The notes beneath the pieces were generated by a model. It saw only the letters and a program-made list of their open reading frames with translations, was not told the origin of the DNA and made no database searches. The position numbers were made by a program, and so were the translations under genes. Below, piece by piece: positions 40,608 through 45,800 of a stretch of DNA of 45,800 bases. This DNA comes from Roseofilum reptotaenium CS-1145 (lineage in GTDB: Bacteria > Cyanobacteriota > Cyanobacteriia > Cyanobacteriales > Desertifilaceae). The DNA lies in contig NZ_JAQMUE010000067.1 in NCBI RefSeq assembly GCF_028330985.1, positions 1 through 45,800 on the forward strand, in the 5' to 3' direction. Each line of letters begins with the position of its first letter. Within the stretch, counting starts at the first letter, position 1.

Positions 40608-41622
40608 CCTTTCTCGAATTAATGAGGTACAGTAGAATGGGAGAGTAACAAATGGGTAAATGAAAGCATACTCAATTGATCTACGTCAGAAAATAATTGA
40701 CACCTACTATAACCAACCGATTTCACAGAGGCAATTAGCTACAAGATTTTGTGTGGCTTTGAGTTTGGTGCAGAAATTGCTTAAACAATATCGATTGACT
40801 GGTAATGTAGCTCCCCAACCTCATAGAGGAGGAGTAAAACTGAAACTCAAGGAAGAATAATTAATTATACTTGGTGAATTAATTGAAGCAAATAATGGTG
40901 CAACGCTCGATGAACTCTGTATTCTGCTGGAGAAGAAAACTCGAGTAAGGGTGAGCCAAGCGACCATGGGAAGAATGACAAAAAGACTGAATTTTACCTG
41001 GAAAAAAACACTATTTCCGTCAGACAAAGACAGTGAGAGAGTACAAAAGCTCAGATGTGAATTTAGGGAAGAAATCAGACAGATAAAGGCTGAGGACATG
41101 AGCTTCATAGATGAATCAGGGGTGAATTTAGGATGAGTGCGCCGATATGCTCGTTCACAAAAAGGAAAAAGGGCGCTGGGAGCTAAACCGAGTAAACGAG
41201 GTAGAAATGTGTCGATAATAGCGGCAATATCTCTACAAGGTAAGGTTACCCACGTCAATTTGTTAGGGGGCACAGATGGCTTAACACTTGAAGCATTTAT
41301 TATCCGAAAATTAGTGCCGAAACTATGGAAAGGGGCAGCGGTGTTCATGGATAATTATAGTATTCATAAGGGAGAAGAAGTGGAAAATGCCATTGATGGA
41401 GCAGGAGCTAGGCTAATCTATTTACCTCCCTATTCTCCCGATTTTTCTCCCCTTGAAAATTGCTGGTCAAAGGTGAAGCAAATTCTCCGTAGTGTCGGAG
41501 CTAGAACTCACAAGGCATTAGATAGTGCCATCGAAGAAGCCTTCAGTCAAATTTCTAAGCAAGATTTTCATAACTGGTTTACACATTGTTGTTATTGTAC
41601 CTCATCTATTTGAGAAACGCTA
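40605..41622 (+). mobile_element. IS630-type insertion sequence
   Basis: A ~1018-bp element flanked by TA on both sides. The tips TAGCCTTTCTC and, inverted, TAGCGTTTCTC match over ~28 bases including AATGAGGTACA-like inner parts (left AATTAATGAGGTAC, right, inverted, AATAGATGAGGTAC). It has one transposase gene, itself broken by two nonsense codons. It cuts an MNT gene on the left and ends in the stop codon of the HD-domain relic on the right. Confidence 0.88.
40660..41613 (+). pseudogene. IS630-type transposase with two in-frame stop codons
   Basis: The whole 317-codon gene is in one frame, broken by TAA at 40858-40860 and TGA at 41134-41136. The N-terminal HTH (QPISQRQLATRFCVALSLVQKLL) and the DDE parts (FIDESGVNLG, VFMDNYSIHKG, LPPYSPDFSPLENCWSKVKQ) are otherwise well kept. 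No frameshift is visible, so the damage looks recent. The catalytic Asp, Asp and Glu are still encoded, but a full protein would need read-through of both stops. Confidence 0.88.
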
Positions 41623-42057
41623 TAAATACTTCCGAACAAAATAGTCAAGATCTGGAGTCTCTAAACCCTCAACTTTGGCTTGTTCATCCCAGCAACGAAG
41701 TTTAATACTATCGAGAGCATAAGGTTGTGCGACAAATGCTTGAGCGTCTTCTGGAGAGAACACACCTCCTTGGATGATTAAGCTCTGTTGGGAAGCCCGG
41801 GAAAGTTGACTCAAATATTTGGGATCGACTGCACAAAGATAGCGTTTTGCTTCAACATGGAGATGGATAGGTTCTGTGATAGCGGGAGGAAAGAGCGATC
41901 GCAAAACCGGCAAAGCACAATATTCATGGCGGAAATTAGAAATACACGATTGATAGAACTGATCTTTAATTGACTCAATGATGATACCCTTGACATCAGA
42001 GGTGCATGAAAAGTTAATATCATGGAAAATCAGCAGATAGAAACCACTAAACCTCAA
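41620..42057 (-). pseudogene. 3' part of a phosphonate HD-domain oxygenase (PhnZ-like)
   Basis: The conserved part reads PAITEPIHLHVEAKRYLC, then QGGVFSPEDAQAF and, at the end, LRCWDEQAKVEGLETPDL, typical of the HD-domain proteins of phosphonate operons (TIGR03276, PhnZ group). The N-terminal half with the first HD metal ligands is missing and no proper start exists before the conserved part; the open frame runs back into the divergent NUDIX gene at 42022. The stop lies in the terminal repeat of the IS. It is a relic of a complete oxygenase that would fit the phosphonate genes at 22.6-25.2 kb. Confidence 0.72.
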
Positions 42058-42480
42058 ACTCGCTTACGAGTAGCGGTTGTCGCCTTATTTGTCATCGAAA
42101 CCGAAGTGTTACTGATTCATCAGATGACGTTCCCAGAACCTGACTGTTGGGACTTACCAGGGGGAGGCATTGAACCCCACGAACCTATTCGGGAAGCTCT
42201 ACGACGAGAAGTTAAAGAAGAGACAGGAATAGAGAACTTTGAAATCGATGATCTATTGACAATAGCCGAAAGTTTCTTTCCCGAAGGAGGCGATCGCGTC
42301 CTCCATACGATTAACATTATCTACCAATGCTCACTTCCAAGTAAACCCACCCATCTCCATAGCGATGAATCCGAAATTGGCCCCAAAGGCATTCAATGGG
42401 TCGATATGGCTTCTGTGTCTCAAAAATCCTGCTCCACTCGCTGCTGGCAAGCCCTACAAGTTCTGGGCGCTGGTGAGTAG
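42022..42480 (+). CDS. NUDIX hydrolase
   Basis: A 152-residue NUDIX protein with the complete box GGIEPHEPIREALRREVKEE followed by TGI. These enzymes cleave nucleoside diphosphates linked to another group; the substrate is not readable here. The segment before the box (VVALFVIETEVLLIHQM) is the usual first strand pair. It stands between a truncated HD gene and an alkaline-phosphatase-like gene. An XRE- or operon-like link is not visible; a 155-base gap follows. Confidence 0.9.
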   Translation: MENQQIETTKPQTRLRVAVVALFVIETEVLLIHQMTFPEPDCWDLPGGGIEPHEPIREALRREVKEETGIENFEIDDLLTIAESFFPEGGDRVLHTINIIYQCSLPSKPTHLHSDESEIGPKGIQWVDMASVSQKSCSTRCWQALQVLGAGE

Positions 42481-42635
42481 AGACAGGGGGAATAGGCGAT
42501 CTCCCGATCCCCCATCTTCCCCATCCCTCAACATGAAATCAAGTTAATTGATTCATAACCCATTATCTCCTAACCCATAACCTGGGCTTAGTCTTTCTCT
42601 GGTATGACTATCTAAGCATTCAGGATGGGTGAATT

Positions 42636-43460
42636 ATGAGTAAACGAGTCATTGTCGTGCTATTAGATGGCTTGCGTTTTGATGTGGCTGTTTCCTCAAT
42701 GGGTTACTTGGGCCATTTAGTGGAAACCCTCCAAGCCAGTCTGTATCAAGTCCGAGCTGAACTACCGAGTTTATCCCGGCCCCTCTATGAAGTGCTATTG
42801 ACCGGTACACCGGTTTCCGTCAATGGTATTGGAGCCAATGATGTGGTGCGTCTGTCCCATCAGCAAAGTGTGTTTCATTTGGCAACGGAAGCTGGCTTAA
42901 CTACCGCAGCAGCCGCCTATTCGTGGTTTAGCGAACTCTACAATCATGCTCCGTTTGTTCCCCAGCGCGATCGCGACCAGCATAATATCCATAACCCCAT
43001 CCAACATGGGCGCTTTTATTGGGAAGATTCTTACCCTGATTCCCATCTGTTTGCTGATGCCGAAATGCTCAGGCAAGCTTATAATCCTGACTTTTTCCTT
43101 GTCCATTCTATGGGAATTGACCATGCGGGACATGGCTATGGCTCGGATAGTAAAGAGTATCGCGGTTATGCCTTCCTAGCCGATAGTCTACTGTCCCACT
43201 ATATTCCCCTTTGGCGGGAAGCCGGTTATACCCTTCTCATTACTGCCGATCATGGTATGAATCCTGACGGTCACCATGGAGGAACTCTACCGGATGTGCG
43301 GGAGGTTCCCCTATTTACGATCGGGACTGACTCGAATGGGGAGGCAACTGAGCCGATATCCCAATTGGCGATCGCCCCTTTAATCTGCACTCTATTGGAC
43401 ATCTCGCCCGCACCAGCGATGCTCAAATCTGCACAAGCTTTATCCCTCACCGCTTCTTAA
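42636..43460 (+). CDS. Alkaline phosphatase superfamily hydrolase
   Basis: A 274-residue enzyme of the nucleotide pyrophosphatase/phosphodiesterase group. The first metal Asp is in VVLLDGLRFD, the nucleophile lies in LPSLSRPLYEVLLTGTP, and the other ligands are in SMGIDHAGHGYGSD and LLITADHGMNPDGHHGG. Without a signal peptide it is probably cytoplasmic. It is followed after 35 bases by a family 5 solute-binding protein, so it may hydrolyse the imported compound, perhaps an organophosphate or phosphonate ester. The link to phosphonate use is inference from the HD relic next door. Confidence 0.85.
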   Translation: MSKRVIVVLLDGLRFDVAVSSMGYLGHLVETLQASLYQVRAELPSLSRPLYEVLLTGTPVSVNGIGANDVVRLSHQQSVFHLATEAGLTTAAAAYSWFSELYNHAPFVPQRDRDQHNIHNPIQHGRFYWEDSYPDSHLFADAEMLRQAYNPDFFLVHSMGIDHAGHGYGSDSKEYRGYAFLADSLLSHYIPLWREAGYTLLITADHGMNPDGHHGGTLPDVREVPLFTIGTDSNGEATEPISQLAIAPLICTLLDISPAPAMLKSAQALSLTAS

Positions 43461-43495
43461 ACCCATTTGATTATTCCTACTTTCAGGAGAACCTC

Positions 43496-45637
43496 ATGCA
43501 TTATCGATTCAATCCACAATTGAGTTCTAGAGTCACAAAAGTTACTCATTCTGCTTTAGTATTGGCGATCGCCGGACTTGCTTCCTGTGCTTCTAACGTG
43601 GAAACCACAACGACTGCTGGGACTACCGCCACCAGAGCTGAAGGCAGTTGTCCTGCCATTACCCTCGCTGATGCCCAAGGCATTGGTGAAGGAAAATATC
43701 CCCAGCAATACGACTTACAGAACTATGAAGCCGAAACGGGATGTGAGATGGCTTTCGTCGCTAACCCAGAAATTGAGGATCTCAATGGGGAAATTCAAGG
43801 CAACGCTGACCTCCCCTCCATAGATGAAAGAATCCCGAACGAGCCATTAGTTGTCGTTCCCTATGAAGAAATTGGTCAATATGGGGGCATCCTAGCTGGA
43901 CTCTCCAAAGCCACAGAATCTGGAACTTCAGACCTGCTCTCTACTCGCCATGTGAACCTCTTCCGCTATTCCGACGACCTAAAAACCTTAGTTCCCAATA
44001 TCGCTCGCGACTTTGAATGGAACGATGATTACACCGTTCTCACGGTTTATCTACGAGAAGGACACAAGTGGTCAGATGGCGAACCCTTCACGGCTGAAGA
44101 TATTGTCTTTTGGTATAACAACGTCCTAGCGAATAAAACCCTATACTCGAATGGTATCCCCGATCGCTTCCTCGTCAACGGCCAACCCATGGCAGTAGAA
44201 GCGGTTAATCCCACCACAGTTACCTTTACTCTCTCCCAAGCCAAACCCGGTTTAACTTCCTTATTTGCCACCGACTACGCTCAACCGTTTCTACCCAAAC
44301 ATTTCTTAGGCAAATACCACCCCGATATTGACTCCAATGCTGAAAAGAACGCCAAAGATGATGGCTTTGAAAGCTGGGATGAAGCGTTTAACTTCTACTA
44401 TGGCAGCAGTGACTGGAAAGATGTCCCCTCTCCTCTGCTCAAAGATACAGCTAAAGCCAATAGCTTAGAGCGAGCAGTAATGCCGACTTTAGAATCCCAT
44501 ATTGTCATTGCCGATACCGCAGAAGGTCGGCGTTTGGTGGCGAATCCCTATTTCCATCAAGTTGATACTACGGGACAACAACTCCCCTATATCAGCAGGA
44601 TTGATGAGGTGTATGTGCCAGAGAAGGAAGTCCAGAACTTAAAACTCTCCAATGGGGAAGTGGTGTATAAATCTCAAGCTGTATTTGCTGAAGATTTGCC
44701 CGTATTGCAACAAAATGAAAGTAAAGGGAATTATAGTGTCAATCCCGTTCCCACTGTAGGGGAATCTATGGTGGTCTACTCCTTTAATGTCAACCACAAG
44801 GATGAAGGCTTGCGAGAGATTTTTGACGATCTTCGCTTCCGTCAAGCTGTCAGTCATGCCATGAATCGTGAGGAGATGAACGAGTTGGTGTATTTTGGGT
44901 TAGCTACTCCCGCCCAATATACAGGCATTGACCCGAATACAGTGGATTTTATCACGGAGGAGCAAAAGACCTATTTAATTGAATATGACCCAGATAAAGC
45001 CAATGAACTGCTTGATGAGATGGGGTTAGTCGATGCCAATGGGGATGGAAAACGCGATCGCCCCAACGGTCAGCCCTTAGTGATTAATTTACAATTTGCT
45101 ACCCAAGGTGGTGCAGTCAAACTGCATGAACTGTTTGTCCAATATCTTGATGATGTGGGCATTAATATGCAGCTCAAGGAAGTCACCTCCGATGAATATC
45201 GCGCCAGTCAAGCGTCTAATGATTTGGATATCATGACCTGGACAAAAGCCTATACCTCAGCGTTTGTAGCGGGTTCGCGGGAACCCTTCTTCCCTCCCTT
45301 TGGTGACTATTTTAGCCTTACCAACGGTCATCTCTGGGCTAAATATATTGAAACCGATGGCGCTGAAGGCTTGGAACCTCCCGAATGGGTGACCGAGTTG
45401 GATCAAGCTTCCACGGAGTATCAGAAGTATACGTTGGGGACACCGGAATCCAATCAACTCGGTAAGCAAATCGTCGATTTACTGCAATCCGATCTGCTGT
45501 TTATCGGCACGGTAGGGAATCCTGCCGAACCTGTTTACCATCGCAATGATTTAGGTAATTTCCAGGAATTTACTGCCAAATCCTATGACTATTACTGGGC
45601 TTATCCCTATCGTCCCAGTCAATGGTTCTTGAAGTAG
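43496..45637 (+). CDS. Family 5 extracellular solute-binding lipoprotein
   Basis: A 713-residue substrate-binding protein of an ABC importer, of the oligopeptide/nickel type (SBP_bac_5). It begins with a lipoprotein signal ending LASC. Landmarks are VYLREGHKWSDGEPFTAEDI, VNPTTVTFTL, LRFRQAVSHAMNREEMNELV and DANGDGKRDRPNGQP. It is longer than the usual 500-600 residues owing to an extended N-terminal part. AGGAGA precedes the ATG. The cognate permease and ATPase genes should lie beyond the window if they follow. Confidence 0.9.
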   Translation: MHYRFNPQLSSRVTKVTHSALVLAIAGLASCASNVETTTTAGTTATRAEGSCPAITLADAQGIGEGKYPQQYDLQNYEAETGCEMAFVANPEIEDLNGEIQGNADLPSIDERIPNEPLVVVPYEEIGQYGGILAGLSKATESGTSDLLSTRHVNLFRYSDDLKTLVPNIARDFEWNDDYTVLTVYLREGHKWSDGEPFTAEDIVFWYNNVLANKTLYSNGIPDRFLVNGQPMAVEAVNPTTVTFTLSQAKPGLTSLFATDYAQPFLPKHFLGKYHPDIDSNAEKNAKDDGFESWDEAFNFYYGSSDWKDVPSPLLKDTAKANSLERAVMPTLESHIVIADTAEGRRLVANPYFHQVDTTGQQLPYISRIDEVYVPEKEVQNLKLSNGEVVYKSQAVFAEDLPVLQQNESKGNYSVNPVPTVGESMVVYSFNVNHKDEGLREIFDDLRFRQAVSHAMNREEMNELVYFGLATPAQYTGIDPNTVDFITEEQKTYLIEYDPDKANELLDEMGLVDANGDGKRDRPNGQPLVINLQFATQGGAVKLHELFVQYLDDVGINMQLKEVTSDEYRASQASNDLDIMTWTKAYTSAFVAGSREPFFPPFGDYFSLTNGHLWAKYIETDGAEGLEPPEWVTELDQASTEYQKYTLGTPESNQLGKQIVDLLQSDLLFIGTVGNPAEPVYHRNDLGNFQEFTAKSYDYYWAYPYRPSQWFLK

Positions 45638-45671
45638 AGCGCTACGCGCTGGTAATGGAGAAACGCTAAAA

Positions 45672-45696
45672 AGTGGGTTTCTGACAGAAACTCGCT
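45672..45696 (+). terminator. Hairpin after the solute-binding protein gene
   Basis: AGTGGGTTTCT and AGAAACTCGCT pair (with G-T pairs) around GAC, followed by TTCT. It may end or attenuate the message 35 bases after the stop. Confidence 0.6.
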
Positions 45697-45764
45697 TTCT
45701 AAATTCTACCCGTTCTCTATACCTGATGTCTTATCTCAAGAGAGGCGTTTTTACACGCAAGGGA

Positions 45765-45800
45765 GCCACTAACCCATCAAATTCTTGATGGGTTAGTGGC
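45765..45800. terminator. Perfect 16-bp hairpin at the window end
   Basis: GCCACTAACCCATCAA and TTGATGGGTTAGTGGC pair without mismatch around ATTC. What follows is outside the window, so terminator, mRNA control hairpin and element terminus are all possible. Confidence 0.65.

Overview
The window comes from a cyanobacterium, probably a filamentous one. The palindrome GCGATCGC and its core occur throughout. Several genes are cyanobacterial markers: MenA for phylloquinone, the DUF3086/DUF3119 pair, an HCF164-like thioredoxin, a Tll0287-like DUF3365 haem protein and a cyanobacterial-type split Mrp antiporter. Heptanucleotide tandem repeats (GGCAATA, CCCCATT) and small hairpin repeats sit in many spacers and in some genes. 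No tRNA, rRNA or CRISPR array was seen.

Layout. 0-0.13 kb: tail of a transposase-like gene. 0.3-6.0 kb: a leftward mrp operon (C-D1-E-F-G-D2-MbhD-like-B). Gene relics at its junctions show that D2 arose by tandem duplication followed by deletion. 6.3-11.7 kb: menA, an acetyltransferase with an early amber codon, a Uma2 remnant, gshB, plsY, DUF3086 and DUF3119. 11.9-18.4 kb: a Uma2 gene, orphan MNT nucleotidyltransferases, a HepT stub and a membrane NACHT NTPase split by a perfect 58-bp tandem duplication; among them are a Tat-type Rieske protein and a long CcsA-like cytochrome c assembly protein. 18.5-22.4 kb: small unknown genes, repeats, an SDR/AraC pair between two copies of a ~50-bp direct repeat, and a Cu/Zn superoxide dismutase. 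22.6-25.2 kb: a tight phosphonate-type operon (HAD hydrolase, AllA-like protein, FAD oxidase). 25.3-28.8 kb: feoA (double domain), feoB, feoC. 29.0-32.7 kb: a P-type ATPase without the CPC motif, with an HMA-like partner and a DUF5132 protein. 32.8 kb: an MlaE-like permease. 34.1-40.4 kb: the multihaem cytochrome cluster. 40.4-42.0 kb: an IS630-type element interrupting an MNT gene, next to a truncated HD-domain phosphonate oxygenase. 42.0-45.6 kb: NUDIX, an alkaline-phosphatase-superfamily hydrolase and a family 5 solute-binding lipoprotein.

The best candidate for an undescribed system is at 34.1-40.4 kb. A single-domain globin is followed by a membrane-anchored cytochrome with four CXXCH sites and one CX4CH site, a six-haem cytochrome, a DUF3365 c-haem lipoprotein, a small four-histidine membrane protein (probable di-haem cytochrome b), an HCF164-like thioredoxin and, past a divergent pentapeptide gene, a ResB/Ccs1 protein. 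A CcsA-type partner with the KPLDT-type extension lies at 15.8-17.5 kb beside a Rieske protein. I infer a transmembrane electron route ending in periplasmic or lumenal multihaem cytochromes, perhaps acting on NO, nitrite or hydroxylamine, with its own System II haem attachment. The substrate is not shown by the sequence.

A second theme is genome wear. IS630-related termini supply stop codons to genes, a small hairpin repeat has inserted into coding sequences, and MNT/HepT modules are eroded.
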